From: an uncultured Alphaproteobacteria bacterium | Lineage (GTDB): Bacteria > Pseudomonadota > Alphaproteobacteria > Rhodobacterales > Rhodobacteraceae | Direction: 5' to 3' | Length of the DNA stretch: 64,000 bases | Assembly (NCBI GenBank): GCA_902556405.1 | Contig: CACDWF010000007.1 | Coordinates: 1-64,000 of the forward strand | Shown here: piece after piece, positions 1-9,965 of the stretch | Numbering within the stretch: position 1 is the first letter of the stretch | Layout: each line of letters begins with the position of its first letter | The notes under the pieces: generated by a model | Databases searched by the model: none | Told to the model about the DNA's origin: nothing | The model's input: only the letters and a program-made list of their open reading frames with translations | Position numbers and translations under genes: made by a program

Positions 1-200
1 GTAACATGATGCTCTTGGTATAGATATCGGAGAAGCCTGAACAATATGTCAAATACTAAAACTGGTCGAGCGTTACCAATATGAGCCCGGTCGTAAACCG
101 TAGGCCCACAAACATACATACGAACATTTTTCTTATCTAGGGGCTCGAAAGCTTCTTTTGTCCTTGAATAGGAATTATATAAAAAAAGAGGTGTTTCCAT
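1..200 (-). CDS. cysS: Cysteinyl-tRNA synthetase, N-terminal part (partial)
   Basis: Reading the minus strand from the ATG at 198-200 gives an open frame that runs off the left edge, about 66 residues. It contains [15 protein letters not shown] at residues 31-45. This is the diagnostic class I aminoacyl-tRNA synthetase start of CysRS: Cys31 is the first zinc ligand and HIGN (40-43) is the HIGH-type ATP-binding signature. The enzyme charges tRNA-Cys in the cytoplasm. Only the first seventh or so of a normal CysRS lies here, so the KMSKS loop and anticodon domain are outside the window. It is divergent from mlaA, with 113 bp between the two starts. Confidence 0.93.
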   Translation of the reverse strand, partial: METPLFLYNSYSRTKEAFEPLDKKNVRMYVCGPTVYDRAHIGNARPVLVFDILFRLLRYLYQEHHV

Positions 201-313
201 ATTTGCTTCGATATTATAAGAATAGCTTATAAAGTATTCATAACTTATGATTCTGTGTAGTAAAGCTATTTTCATTTTTGATTAGTATGGAACGGTGCAT
301 TAGGTAAAAAATC

Positions 314-1046
314 ATGCGATTAATAGTATGCATAATAGTATTTGTAGCAGGAATGCTTTTAAGTTCGGCAATTTTTGCTCAAGGGTTTTTTTGAGCAAAG
401 ACCATATGACCCAATCGAGAATATTAATCGAGCAACCCACGAATTCAACAAAGGAATTGACCGATACGCTGTTAGACCAACTTCAAACTTTTATGGCTCA
501 TATATTCCAGAATTAATACGCATACCAATATCAAACTTTCGTGGAAATTTAAACGAACCAAAGAGGTTTTTAAATCACATTTTTCAAAGAGATTTCAGCG
601 GTGCAGGAACCGATCTCAGCAGATTTATTATCAATTCTACGCTAGGAATTGGTGGGTTGATAGATGTTGCATCTTTGTGGGATATTTACCCAATATCAAC
701 AGGTTTTGATGAAACTTTTAGATCATTCAATGTACCTCAAGGCGCCTATGTAGAATTGCCACTCTTCGGACCAAACTCCACTAGGGGTTCATTAGGATTG
801 ATAACAGATTATGTACTTAATCCTTCAAAGCCAATAACAGAGGGAATTGATGGTGTAATCATGTTAGGGGTAGAAGTTGCGAATGTTTTTCAGAGAAGGT
901 ATGAGTTTGCTCCTATGATAGATGCTACGTTATATAACTCTGCGGATAGCTACTTAGCTGCCAGAAATATTTTTCTTCAAACTAGAAACGAGTTTGACAT
1001 CGATGATAATGAAGTAGATGTTTTCGACCCGTATGGTGAAGATTAA
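314..1046 (+). pseudogene. mlaA: MlaA/VacJ outer-membrane lipid-asymmetry protein, frame broken by a T7 run
   Basis: The body, readable from about 375 to 1046, is MlaA: DPIENINRATHEFNKGIDRY, then FINSTLGIGGLIDVA-type signatures. MlaA sits in the outer membrane and passes mislocalised phospholipids to the Mla pathway. The ATG at 314 begins a typical signal peptide (residues 1-22, ending SSAIFA before QG). This frame meets TGA at 392-394, just after seven Ts (386-392). Removing one T fuses GGG-TTT-TTT-GAG exactly into the MlaA body and gives a roughly 243-residue protein of normal length. The lesion may be a sequencing or assembly slip, phase variation, slippage-corrected expression or a real pseudogene. 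No lipobox cysteine is visible near the cleavage site. The 3' end lies one base from the convergent cbbX end. Confidence 0.85.
386..392 (+). repeat. T7 homopolymer at the mlaA frameshift
   Basis: Seven consecutive Ts separate the signal-peptide frame (from 314) from the mature MlaA frame. A six-T tract would restore one continuous protein. Slippery homopolymers of this kind are prone to replication slippage, polymerase slippage and base-calling error. Confidence 0.8.
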
Positions 1047-1047
1047 C

Positions 1048-1962
1048 TTATTTATCTATACCACCTGAAAACACTCTGCTTTGCCTTATGTCGACATCTT
1101 CAATCTGACTAAGAAAGCTAGCGCCAATTGGTCCCTCCGAGTTATTAAATATTCTATTAGCCTGACGAAGTCTTGCACGATCTATAGCATTACGGATAGA
1201 ACGAGCATTAGCAAAATGGGGCTGTTTTTTTCGAATTTTTATATACTCAGCCATAGCTTTTTTGCTTTCTTCATTAAATTCGTAGTTCATACTTGCAACC
1301 ATAACTTCAGCAATCTCTAGTAGTTCATTATTTGAATAATCGGGGAATTCTATGTGGTGAGCTATACGTGATCTAAATCCAGGGTTGCTTTCAAAAAATT
1401 TATCCATTTTATCTTTATAGCCTGCTAAGATAACAACGAGGTCATCCCTATTATTTTCCATTACTTGTAATAGTATTTCTATCGCTTCTTGACCATAATC
1501 TCTCTCATTTTCTGGCCTGTATAAATAATAGGCTTCATCAATAAAAAGGACCCCTCCCATTGCTTTTTTAAGAACTTCTTTAGTTTTTGGAGCCGTATGT
1601 CCAATATATTGCCCAACTAAATCATCCCTAGTGACGGTAACCAAATGTCCTTTTCTGACATAACCGAGGCGAAAAAGGAGATTAGCCATTTTGAGAGCAA
1701 CTGTGGTTTTACCAGTACCTGGATTACCAGAAAAACTCATATGTAAAGTTGGCGACTCATTAACTAAGCCTAGCTTTTCTCTAGCTTTATCGACCAAAAG
1801 TAATGAAGCTGTCTCTTTTATTCTTGTTTTAACTGGCTTCAGACCTATTAAGCTATTATCCAGCTCTGTAAGAATATCAGCTACGCCACTTGCCTGGAAA
1901 TCCTCTTTTAAATTTACCTCAGTAACCGTCTTAGCTTCTTTTTCCATTTCTTCATTTTCCAT
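1048..1962 (-). CDS. cbbX: CbbX, AAA+ activase of red-type RuBisCO
   Basis: CbbX is a hexameric AAA+ motor that releases inhibitory sugar phosphates from red-type (form IC/ID) RuBisCO by pulling on the CbbL C-terminus. It is activated by RuBP. The 304 residues are the normal size. Visible motifs are Walker A GNPGTGKT (79-86), the pore-loop region YIGHTAPKT (119-127), Walker B VLFIDEA (138-144) and a GFRSR arginine-finger region (195-199). It is the last gene of the Calvin operon, 9 bp downstream of cbbS. That is the standard cbbL-cbbS-cbbX order of red-type loci. The ATG at 1962 has only a weak upstream AGGG. Its 3' end almost touches the convergent mlaA and I see no terminator between them. 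Confidence 0.97.
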   Translation of the reverse strand: MENEEMEKEAKTVTEVNLKEDFQASGVADILTELDNSLIGLKPVKTRIKETASLLLVDKAREKLGLVNESPTLHMSFSGNPGTGKTTVALKMANLLFRLGYVRKGHLVTVTRDDLVGQYIGHTAPKTKEVLKKAMGGVLFIDEAYYLYRPENERDYGQEAIEILLQVMENNRDDLVVILAGYKDKMDKFFESNPGFRSRIAHHIEFPDYSNNELLEIAEVMVASMNYEFNEESKKAMAEYIKIRKKQPHFANARSIRNAIDRARLRQANRIFNNSEGPIGASFLSQIEDVDIRQSRVFSGGIDK

Positions 1963-1971
1963 AAGACAGCC

Positions 1972-2391
1972 CTATTTATATCTTGATCCCTGAGGTTTAT
2001 CACTAGAATAAGGGGTAATCGAGTACTGAATATTTCGTCCTTTAACCTCAGTTCTACTCAATTTAAACCCAGGCTCCTCAGCAGGTCTATTAACAATAAA
2101 TGAGAGCCTGATCGACTCCCAGCCTGGAGATGAGTCAAACGCAATAATTCTTATATAGTAAGAACCATAAACCTTTCGGCATTCATTCAACTCGTAAACT
2201 ACGGCTGCCGCGTCCGGATTATCAAACATAGGATGTCCCCACATCTCCCAATAGGTATTTCTGGGATGTGGATCGTCAGTATATTCAATACTTACTGCCC
2301 AACCGTTATCAATACAATATTGTACTTGTTCATGAATTTGTTGATCAGTAAAATCGGGTAAAAATGAAAATGTGCCTTGTGTAACTCTCAT
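1972..2391 (-). CDS. cbbS: RuBisCO small subunit, red type
   Basis: This is the small subunit of the L8S8 form I enzyme. The start MRVTQGTFSFLPDFTD is the red-type N-terminus. The protein continues with the DPHPRNTYWEMWGHPMFD core and ends in the long C-terminal extension that marks form IC/ID subunits and forms the beta-hairpin barrel at the holoenzyme pore. Its length (139 residues) matches red-type proteins. A strong AAGGAGA Shine-Dalgarno precedes the ATG at 2391. It lies 11 bp after cbbL and is clearly co-transcribed. Confidence 0.97.
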   Translation of the reverse strand: MRVTQGTFSFLPDFTDQQIHEQVQYCIDNGWAVSIEYTDDPHPRNTYWEMWGHPMFDNPDAAAVVYELNECRKVYGSYYIRIIAFDSSPGWESIRLSFIVNRPAEEPGFKLSRTEVKGRNIQYSITPYSSDKPQGSRYK

Positions 2392-2402
2392 TATTTTTCT
2401 CC

Positions 2403-3860
<1,458 letters not shown>

Positions 3861-3877
3861 TTATTCCTCCTTTTTAC

Positions 3878-4936
3878 CTATATTTGTTTTAACTCACCTT
3901 TTGAATAACTTTGTGCCATTTGATCCAAGGATCTAACTAATATTTTTCTAGCATGTCCTGCGGTTCCAAACCTTTCAAACCTATCAGCACAAAGTTTTTC
4001 CATTTCCTCACTAGCAGGAATAGCAAACTTTCTAGGGTCAAATTCAGCAGGCTTTTCTCTGGCTATTTTTCTATAGTGACCCGTTATTGCCATTCTACAA
4101 TCAGTGTCTATATTTATTTTCCTCACACCTGATTTTATACCTCTCTCAATTTCCTCTACTGGAACACCATATGTTTGACTCATCTCCCCACCATTATTGT
4201 TTATCAAGTCCTGCAGGTATTGAGGTACTGAGGAGGATCCATGCATCACAAGATGGGTCTTTGGTATCTTTTCATGAATTTTTTCAATAACATCCATAGC
4301 CAATATATCTCCATCAGGTTTGCGACTGAACTTATATGCGCCATGACTAGTACCACAGGCAATTGCAAGAGCATCTACGTCAGTCTTTTTAACAAAATCA
4401 AGCGCTTGGTCTGGGTCTGTTAAAAGCTGTTTCGCATCAAGTTTTCCTTCTGCTCCAGACCCATCTTCTTTTGCTGCTTCACCGGTCTCTAAACTCCCTA
4501 AAACTCCAAGTTCTCCTTCCACAGAAGCTCCTACCCAATGTGCAATCTCAGCAACTTTTTTTGTAATTTGAACGTTATAATCATAACTTGCTGGTGTTTT
4601 TTGATCACTTTCTAAAGAGCCATCCATCATAACAGATGTAAAGCCATGCCCAATAGCTGTCATACACGTAGCCTCATTATTACCATGATCTTGGTGCATG
4701 CAGATTGGGATTGTTGGATACATTTTGGCCAGTGCCGCGACAATATGTGCTAACATAATGTCACCAGCATAAGCCCTTGCACCCCTACTTGCTTGAAGAA
4801 TAACTGGAGAGTCGGTTTTATCAGCAGCCTTGAGTATTGCCAAGCCTTGTTCCATATTATTTATGTTAAAGGCGGGCACTCCATATTGGTGTTCAGCTGC
4901 ATGGTCAAGTAGTTGTCTTAAAGTTATCAGTGCCAT
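3878..4936 (-). CDS. cbbA: Class II fructose-bisphosphate aldolase (Calvin-cycle type)
   Basis: This zinc-dependent aldolase condenses DHAP with glyceraldehyde-3-phosphate, or with erythrose-4-phosphate in the Calvin cycle. It has 352 residues. Visible features are the [13 protein letters not shown] start, the zinc-binding MHQDHGNN region (about 79-86), [15 protein letters not shown], and the C-terminal zinc and phosphate sites around LVMHGSSS and INIDTDCR. The sequence is of the cbbA/Calvin subtype. It lies 17 bp upstream of cbbL and 33 bp downstream of prk, so it belongs to the same operon. Confidence 0.95.
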   Translation of the reverse strand: MALITLRQLLDHAAEHQYGVPAFNINNMEQGLAILKAADKTDSPVILQASRGARAYAGDIMLAHIVAALAKMYPTIPICMHQDHGNNEATCMTAIGHGFTSVMMDGSLESDQKTPASYDYNVQITKKVAEIAHWVGASVEGELGVLGSLETGEAAKEDGSGAEGKLDAKQLLTDPDQALDFVKKTDVDALAIACGTSHGAYKFSRKPDGDILAMDVIEKIHEKIPKTHLVMHGSSSVPQYLQDLINNNGGEMSQTYGVPVEEIERGIKSGVRKINIDTDCRMAITGHYRKIAREKPAEFDPRKFAIPASEEMEKLCADRFERFGTAGHARKILVRSLDQMAQSYSKGELKQI

Positions 4937-4969
4937 TTTTTTTCCCTATTTTTTATCTTTTGCCTTATT

Positions 4970-5845
4970 TCACATTGCTCGTTTTGCTTGATTTACCAAT
5001 CTACCTATTAAGGGCGTTAGTATTAATTGCATTGCTAAATCTAATTTGCCTCCGGGTATAACTATTGAATTAGCTCTACTCATCCAACTATCATGAATCA
5101 TCGATACAAGATAAGGAAAATCAATTCCGTGAGGGTCCTTGAAACGAATGACAACTAAGCTTTCGTCAGCAGTTGGTATCCACCTTGCTACTAATGGATT
5201 GGATGTATCTACTACCGGTACCCTTTGAAAATTAATATCTGTCTCCGTAAACTGAGGGCAAATACAATGAACATAAGCGTGCATTCTTCTCAAAATTGTG
5301 TCTGTCACGGCTTCAGTACTATAGCCTCTGGAGTCTGTATCTCTATGTATTTTTTGTATCCACTCAAGGTTAATAACAGGAACCACACCAATTTTTAGAT
5401 CTGCATACCTCGCCAAATTGATTTCTTCATTTACTACTGCTCCGTGTAAACCTTCGTAGAACAATAAATCTGATGGTTCTTTAAACTTTTTCCAATTTGT
5501 GAAATTCCCTGGTTTAGCCCCATACAAATTTTCTTCATTAGAATTGTGGATATAATGCCGATACCGGCACGTACCTTGTTCGCTGTAATTTCTAAAACAA
5601 TCCTCTAATTCTGGCAGCAAATTGGCATCGAAGGAGAAATGGGAAAAGGTAGCATCGCCTGCCGAGTGTCTTTTCTCTAACTCTTTTTTCATTTCCTTTC
5701 TATTATATCTATGAAATGCATCGCCTTCCAATGTTACCGCTTTCACGCTTTCTCTTCTGAAAATTTGTTGAAAAGTGTGCTTCACTGTAGACGTACCTGC
5801 TCCAGAAGAGCCTGTGACTGATATTATTGGGTGCTTTATACTCAT
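4970..5845 (-). CDS. cbbP: Phosphoribulokinase, proteobacterial type
   Basis: It phosphorylates ribulose-5-phosphate to RuBP, the RuBisCO substrate. The 291-residue length is that of the bacterial octameric enzyme, which is typically activated by NADH and lacks the redox-regulated N-terminal extension of plants. Walker A is GSSGAGTST at residues 12-20. The catalytic-base region VTLEGDAFHRY and the conserved FYEGLHG follow. The gap to the end of fbp is only 6 bp, which indicates co-transcription. With cbbL it is one of the two enzymes that define a working Calvin cycle. Confidence 0.97.
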   Translation of the reverse strand: MSIKHPIISVTGSSGAGTSTVKHTFQQIFRRESVKAVTLEGDAFHRYNRKEMKKELEKRHSAGDATFSHFSFDANLLPELEDCFRNYSEQGTCRYRHYIHNSNEENLYGAKPGNFTNWKKFKEPSDLLFYEGLHGAVVNEEINLARYADLKIGVVPVINLEWIQKIHRDTDSRGYSTEAVTDTILRRMHAYVHCICPQFTETDINFQRVPVVDTSNPLVARWIPTADESLVVIRFKDPHGIDFPYLVSMIHDSWMSRANSIVIPGGKLDLAMQLILTPLIGRLVNQAKRAM

Positions 5846-5851
5846 TTATTA

Positions 5852-6862
5852 TTACCTATTAAATAGTCCTCGAGTTCTAAAAAGAGGTGCATGAGCACTT
5901 TTAGGATCTTCATAAAACTTTTTTATAGTTTCAACTTCTTCTTTAGATCCAAACACAAAGGGAGTTCTTTGATGTAAGTTGTCTGCGGTTAAACCAACTA
6001 TTGGCTCTATTCCATTTGTTGCTAGCCCTAGTGCTTGCTCAATCAAAAATGCTATGGGGCCGCACTCGTATATTTTCCTTAATCGCCCTTCTGAGTAGCC
6101 TTCCCTATCATCACCTGGATAGAGGAACACTCCTCCCCTTTCCAATATTCTATGGGTCTCAGCAACTAAAGAAGCAACCCATCGTGTATTATAATTTTTT
6201 TTTCTAGGACCAACGGCACCATCAATTAACTCTTCTATGTAGCTTCGTACAGGTGTGGGCCAATATCTGGAGTTTGAACTATTAATAGCGTACTCTTGAG
6301 TTTGTTCAGGGATCTTCAGGTCTGATTTTACGGAAACAAATTGATTATCTTCTACATTAAGCAGGAACTTAACGATACCATTACCAACCGTAAAAACCAA
6401 TAATGTCTGGGGTCCATAAATGAAGTACCCACTAGCCAGATAATTTCCTAACAGGAAGAAATCATCTTGGGGACGGCTTTTATTCTTTACTTTCTTGATA
6501 GAAAAAATTGTTCCAATTGAAACATTACAGTCAATGTTGGAAGATCCGTCTAGTGGGTCGATGGCTACTCCTAAATTATCATTTTTGTTTAGCATCTCAA
6601 TAGCTTCACGCTCTTCGGACGCATAAAAGCCTACTTCGGCCGCGCACAAAGAACTGCAGAAGATATCATCAGCAATAACATCAAGCTGTTTTTGACTGTC
6701 TCCATCGGAATTTAAGCCGACCAAACGTCTATGATTTCCACCAGTATCACTTAATAAAATTTCTTTATTGAGTCTTATAGCTCCGGAACATAGAGCTGTT
6801 AAAACTTTTTCAACCCTAGGATCATTAACGAAATTTTTTAAATCTATAATCACTTTATTCAC
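5852..6862 (-). CDS. cbbF: Class I fructose-1,6-bisphosphatase
   Basis: It removes the 1-phosphate of fructose-1,6-bisphosphate, and often sedoheptulose bisphosphate in bacteria, and so drives RuBP regeneration. It has 336 residues. The metal and substrate signature DPLDGSSNIDCNVSIGT is clear, preceded by a YASEEREA glutamate region. C-terminal substrate-binding YPGDDREGYSEGRLR is also visible. The start is GTG (6860-6862), with only a weak purine-rich stretch upstream. It lies between the small membrane protein (21 bp gap) and prk (6 bp gap). Confidence 0.96.
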   Translation of the reverse strand: MNKVIIDLKNFVNDPRVEKVLTALCSGAIRLNKEILLSDTGGNHRRLVGLNSDGDSQKQLDVIADDIFCSSLCAAEVGFYASEEREAIEMLNKNDNLGVAIDPLDGSSNIDCNVSIGTIFSIKKVKNKSRPQDDFFLLGNYLASGYFIYGPQTLLVFTVGNGIVKFLLNVEDNQFVSVKSDLKIPEQTQEYAINSSNSRYWPTPVRSYIEELIDGAVGPRKKNYNTRWVASLVAETHRILERGGVFLYPGDDREGYSEGRLRKIYECGPIAFLIEQALGLATNGIEPIVGLTADNLHQRTPFVFGSKEEVETIKKFYEDPKSAHAPLFRTRGLFNR

Positions 6863-6883
6863 GTTCTGTCTTCAATATACCTT

Positions 6884-7189
6884 TCAAGAGTTTTCAGCCT
6901 CCTCCATTGCAGCCCTTGCCAATTCCTCTTCATACCTCTTTTTATTTACATAGCTTCTTACCTTTAAGTAGAAAAGCATTAGTAATATTCCGCCAATAGT
7001 TATTCCAATATACCTGTGCCAACCCGCCGAAAAATTATTTGTTGGAGCAAAAAACATTAGCACGATGTAGACCAATCCAAAGGGAGCAAAATAAGCGAAT
7101 ATAGAACGCTCTATATTGATAAACGGTCTAATAAATAGAGTTACCACTAAGGCGACTAATGCATATCCAAGCAATGCGTAAATAGTCAG
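6884..7189 (-). CDS. Small multi-pass membrane protein heading the Calvin operon (unknown)
   Basis: I do not recognise this protein. It is about 96-101 residues with three hydrophobic stretches: roughly 2-17 (YALVALVVTLFI), 28-44 (APFGLVYIVLMFFA) and 53-68 (IGITIGGILLMLFYL). A charged cytoplasmic-looking tail (YVNKKRYEEELARAAMEEAENS) follows. No ATG is available in frame. A TTG at 7172-7174 is one option. A CTG at 7187-7189 is better placed, because GGAGG (cctcc on the plus strand at 7196-7200) sits 6 bases upstream of it but 21 bases upstream of the TTG. It is the first gene of the fbp-prk-fba-cbbLSX operon, so a role linked to carbon fixation is possible but is only inference. Confidence 0.65.
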   Translation of the reverse strand: MTIYALLGYALVALVVTLFIRPFINIERSIFAYFAPFGLVYIVLMFFAPTNNFSAGWHRYIGITIGGILLMLFYLKVRSYVNKKRYEEELARAAMEEAENS

Positions 7190-7217
7190 ACGAGACCTCC
7201 ATTGTAATAATATAGTT

Positions 7218-7246
7218 TACAACAATGTCCCCCTTTAATTGTTGTA
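7218..7246. promoter_or_regulatory. Perfect 9-bp inverted repeat between the Calvin operon and the cyclase gene
   Basis: TACAACAAT (7218-7226) and its exact reverse complement ATTGTTGTA (7238-7246) flank an 11-base spacer. Half-site centres are 20 bp apart, two helical turns, which suits a dimeric DNA-binding protein. It lies in the roughly 137-bp divergent intergenic region and could control the Calvin operon, the cyclase gene or both. No cbbR is present in the window. A TATAAT at about 7272-7277 may serve the plus-strand gene, but I find no matching -35. Confidence 0.45.
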
Positions 7247-7326
7247 GAAAAATACTATTAGTTTTTCAACATATAATTTAAGAGAATGTTGTTTACCTAT
7301 ATCACTTATCAAAGATTTTCTATATT

Positions 7327-8661
7327 ATGGAATCCATGGCCGAGGAATACATATCAAAATATACTGAATCCGGTGGGCTCACCATTGCTTACCAGATCTG
7401 GGGCAAAGCTGAAAATACTCTTATGTATGTTCCAGGAACAATTTCTCATTTAGAGGCTGCGCTTGAAGACAAGGAGTACCTTGCTTGGATAAGAGGATTG
7501 AGCAATTACTTCAGGGTCATAATATTTGATAAAAGAGGACAAGGGCTATCAGATAGAGACGCTACAGCACCCAATTTAGAGGAGAGAATGGATGATATTA
7601 CATCTATTGTTGACGCCGAAAAACTAGAAGAATTTTTCCTTTTCGGACTATCTGAGGGTGCATCAATATCGTTAATATATGCAGCAACTTATCCCCAAAA
7701 AGTAAAATCTGTAGCAGTTTTCGGTGGAGCAGCTCGATTTACTAAATCAGATGATTATCCATTCATGCCAGAGGCTGACACAATTAAGGAAAACCTTTTA
7801 ACTAATTGGGGCACTGGAAGCTCAGGTTATATATTTTGTCCTCAAAAAATGCCCGACAAACAATTAGACTTTGCAAAATTGGAACGAATGGTCTGTAATC
7901 CAAAAACTCTCGAAAGTATTCTGGAGTTACTTACTAAGATAGATATACGTGCCAGCTTGCCCAATATAAATTTACCAGTATTAGTATTACATTCTAGAGA
8001 CGACGTCGCCGTTTTTAAATTAAATGGCAGATATTTAGCAGATAATATAGATGGTTCAAAATATATTGAGTATCCAAGTGGGGGACACCTGCCCTGGCAC
8101 GAAGAAAGAGAAAATATTGTAAAGGACTTAGTCACATTTTTCTCCTCAACAGTTGATGGCATTAAATCAGCTGATAGAAATTTGGCAACGATTTTATTTA
8201 CCGATATAGAAGACTCCACAAAGCAAATGACCGCGATGGGTGACAAGCAATGGTCAGAAAAAATGAATAAACACGATCAAATAATGAAAAATACCATTGA
8301 AAGTTTTAATGGCAAGCTAGTAAAAAATACAGGTGACGGGGTACTGGCAGTTTTTGATGGACCAGCAAGATCAATCGAAAGTGCAATCTCTAGTATAGTG
8401 GAATTGAATAAAATTGATTTGAGTATTAGATGTAGCTTGCATGTTGGTGAAGTGATATGGAGAAATGACGATATAACTGGAATAGCAGTAAATATAGCGG
8501 CAAGAGCACTTGAAAAATGTCAGAGCAATAGAGTTATAATTACAAAAAATTTGAAGGATCTTCTAGGTCGAACAAAATTCTCTGTAATATCAATCGGAGA
8601 CCATACACTTAAGGGTATTGAGGGTAATTGGGAATTATTCAAAGTCGAAAATAATGAATGA
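7327..8661 (+). CDS. Alpha/beta-hydrolase fused to class III adenylate/guanylate cyclase
   Basis: Residues 1-275 form an alpha/beta hydrolase with FDKRGQGLSDR (68-78), nucleophile elbow GLSEG (Ser109) and a late GGHLPWHE histidine. Residues 285-440 form a class III cyclase catalytic domain with metal aspartates Asp293 (LFTDIEDST) and Asp337 (NTGDG). The transition-state pair Asn389/Arg393 is in GIAVNIAAR. The usual purine-specifying Asp two residues before the VN motif is replaced by Ile386, as I recall from other hydrolase-linked cyclases, so ATP versus GTP cannot be read. Both domains look catalytically intact. The product may respond to a hydrolase-domain ligand by making a cyclic nucleotide. 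The next ORF is a cyclic-nucleotide-binding domain in the same frame, suggesting a complete small signalling unit. Confidence 0.93.
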   Translation: MESMAEEYISKYTESGGLTIAYQIWGKAENTLMYVPGTISHLEAALEDKEYLAWIRGLSNYFRVIIFDKRGQGLSDRDATAPNLEERMDDITSIVDAEKLEEFFLFGLSEGASISLIYAATYPQKVKSVAVFGGAARFTKSDDYPFMPEADTIKENLLTNWGTGSSGYIFCPQKMPDKQLDFAKLERMVCNPKTLESILELLTKIDIRASLPNINLPVLVLHSRDDVAVFKLNGRYLADNIDGSKYIEYPSGGHLPWHEERENIVKDLVTFFSSTVDGIKSADRNLATILFTDIEDSTKQMTAMGDKQWSEKMNKHDQIMKNTIESFNGKLVKNTGDGVLAVFDGPARSIESAISSIVELNKIDLSIRCSLHVGEVIWRNDDITGIAVNIAARALEKCQSNRVIITKNLKDLLGRTKFSVISIGDHTLKGIEGNWELFKVENNE

Positions 8662-8670
8662 GAAGAAAAT

Positions 8671-9060
8671 TTGTTGCCTAGATTTAAACATAAACAACTA
8701 AAATTTAATGAGGGAGACTTAATTTATTCTATCGGAGATGAAGCAAAAAATGTGTATCTAATTCATAGTGGTCATATCAGTATAAGATCGAAACACGGAC
8801 TGGAGCTTGGAAACCTTGGACCTGGCGAAATTTTTGGTGAAGTAGGTAGAGTAATCAATTCTCCCCGAACGGTAACAGCCAAGGCAAAGACTGACTGTGT
8901 TGTGTACGAAATTGATTGGGCTAACCTCCAAAAAAAGTTGGATGAAGCCGACCCTGTCTTAGTTGCTATTACTAGGGGCCTCTCTTTGAGAATTGGAGAT
9001 GCAAATGAGCTCGCAGAAAAATTATGGCTTGAGTTAAGTGTTTATAAATCGCTTGAATAA
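8671..9060 (+). CDS. Cyclic-nucleotide-binding (CAP_ED) domain protein, in frame behind the cyclase stop
   Basis: This stand-alone cNMP-binding domain has about 129 residues and no helix-turn-helix. The fold is seen in FNEGDLIYSIGDEAKNVYLI, then the phosphate-binding cassette FGEVGRVINSPRTVTAKA with the cyclic-phosphate arginine (SPR). It lies in the same reading frame as the upstream cyclase, separated only by TGA and three sense codons (GAA GAA AAT). No ATG is available; TTG at 8671 or 8674 would be the start. It could be reinitiated, made as a readthrough extension, or be the split-off third domain of a former hydrolase-cyclase-CNBD fusion. It probably senses the cyclase product. No effector domain is attached. 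Confidence 0.82.
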   Translation: MLPRFKHKQLKFNEGDLIYSIGDEAKNVYLIHSGHISIRSKHGLELGNLGPGEIFGEVGRVINSPRTVTAKAKTDCVVYEIDWANLQKKLDEADPVLVAITRGLSLRIGDANELAEKLWLELSVYKSLE

Positions 9061-9067
9061 AAAGGAA

Positions 9068-9820
9068 TTAATTTTTTTCAATAAGGTTTAGCCAGTTTTC
9101 ATAAATAAGCTTTGCTCCATTTATAAGTGACCTCTTATTTTTTTGTTGGTAATCAATTATTCCTCTAATACCATTTTCGCCGAGAGCGCTATGAAAATCT
9201 TGTTTTATTTTTGGAATAGATATCCAATTTTGGATCGTTTCATCAACAACTTCTGGGTGAAATTGGACAGAAAACGCGTGTTTTAAATATGAAAGTGCTT
9301 GAATTGAACAGTTTTCAGAAGAAGCCAGCACTGATACCTCTTTTTTAGAAAAACTGGATATTTCAGCTGAGTGACCTTGCAAAACACGCATATCGTGAGA
9401 AAAACCCCTAAGTAAGTTATTTGAAGAAAATTTCCGATTCACATAAATCTTTTTAAAACCGATCTCCGGAGATTGCGATTTAACTACAGAGGCACCTAAA
9501 GCTTCACCAAGTAGCTGATGCCCTAAACAAATTCCAAAAAAAGGTTTTTCCAAATTCAAAACCCAATTCTTAATAAATAACTTTTCTTGGACGAGCCAAG
9601 GATATCTATTTTCCTCCCAAACATTCATGGGACCTCCCATAACCCACAGAGCATCATATTTGTCGACAGAGGGCGGGTTTTTCAACGAAGAAAAGTAGAA
9701 TCGCTCAAAATAGTGTCTATCAGAATTTATAAATTCCTCATAGGAGCCAAGATCAACTTCTGGGACATGATTTATTACAAGAATCTTAATTTTTAGTTCC
9801 TTTATTTCTTTTTTTTTCAA
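9068..9820 (-). CDS. Class I glutamine amidotransferase domain protein
   Basis: This is a free-standing GATase1 of 250 residues. The catalytic triad is visible: Cys98 in GICLGHQ (96-102), His189 and Glu191 in QFHPEV. An MGGPMNVWEE region forms the oxyanion side. Such enzymes hydrolyse the gamma-amide of glutamine or of gamma-glutamyl compounds. GuaA-like stand-alone members include hydrolases of gamma-glutamyl amines. The start is TTG with a lysine-rich leader and no clear ribosome-binding site. It is divergent from the methylated-amine cluster, so a role in releasing methylamine or ammonia from gamma-glutamyl derivatives is conceivable, but this is inference. The 3' end converges on the CNBD gene 7 bp away. 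Confidence 0.85.
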   Translation of the reverse strand: MKKKEIKELKIKILVINHVPEVDLGSYEEFINSDRHYFERFYFSSLKNPPSVDKYDALWVMGGPMNVWEENRYPWLVQEKLFIKNWVLNLEKPFFGICLGHQLLGEALGASVVKSQSPEIGFKKIYVNRKFSSNNLLRGFSHDMRVLQGHSAEISSFSKKEVSVLASSENCSIQALSYLKHAFSVQFHPEVVDETIQNWISIPKIKQDFHSALGENGIRGIIDYQQKNKRSLINGAKLIYENWLNLIEKN

Positions 9821-9871
9821 CTGATTATAAATATATTTTCTAAAATCAAAGTTGATAAATCTCTATTTGGG

Positions 9872-9877
9872 TATAAT
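9872..9877 (+). promoter_or_regulatory. Possible -10 element for the sox/C1 cluster
   Basis: A perfect TATAAT lies about 90 bp upstream of soxB in the 145-bp divergent intergenic region. The best upstream hexamer, TTGATA near 9852, is only about 14 bp away, so the -35 is not convincing. A T9-10 run follows immediately. Confidence 0.3.
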
Positions 9878-9965
9878 GATATTTTTTTTTAAACTCTGTC
9901 TAATAGACCTAGACTAAAACGATATAACAGATAAAGTTATTTAATTTAACAAAAATTGCAAAACC

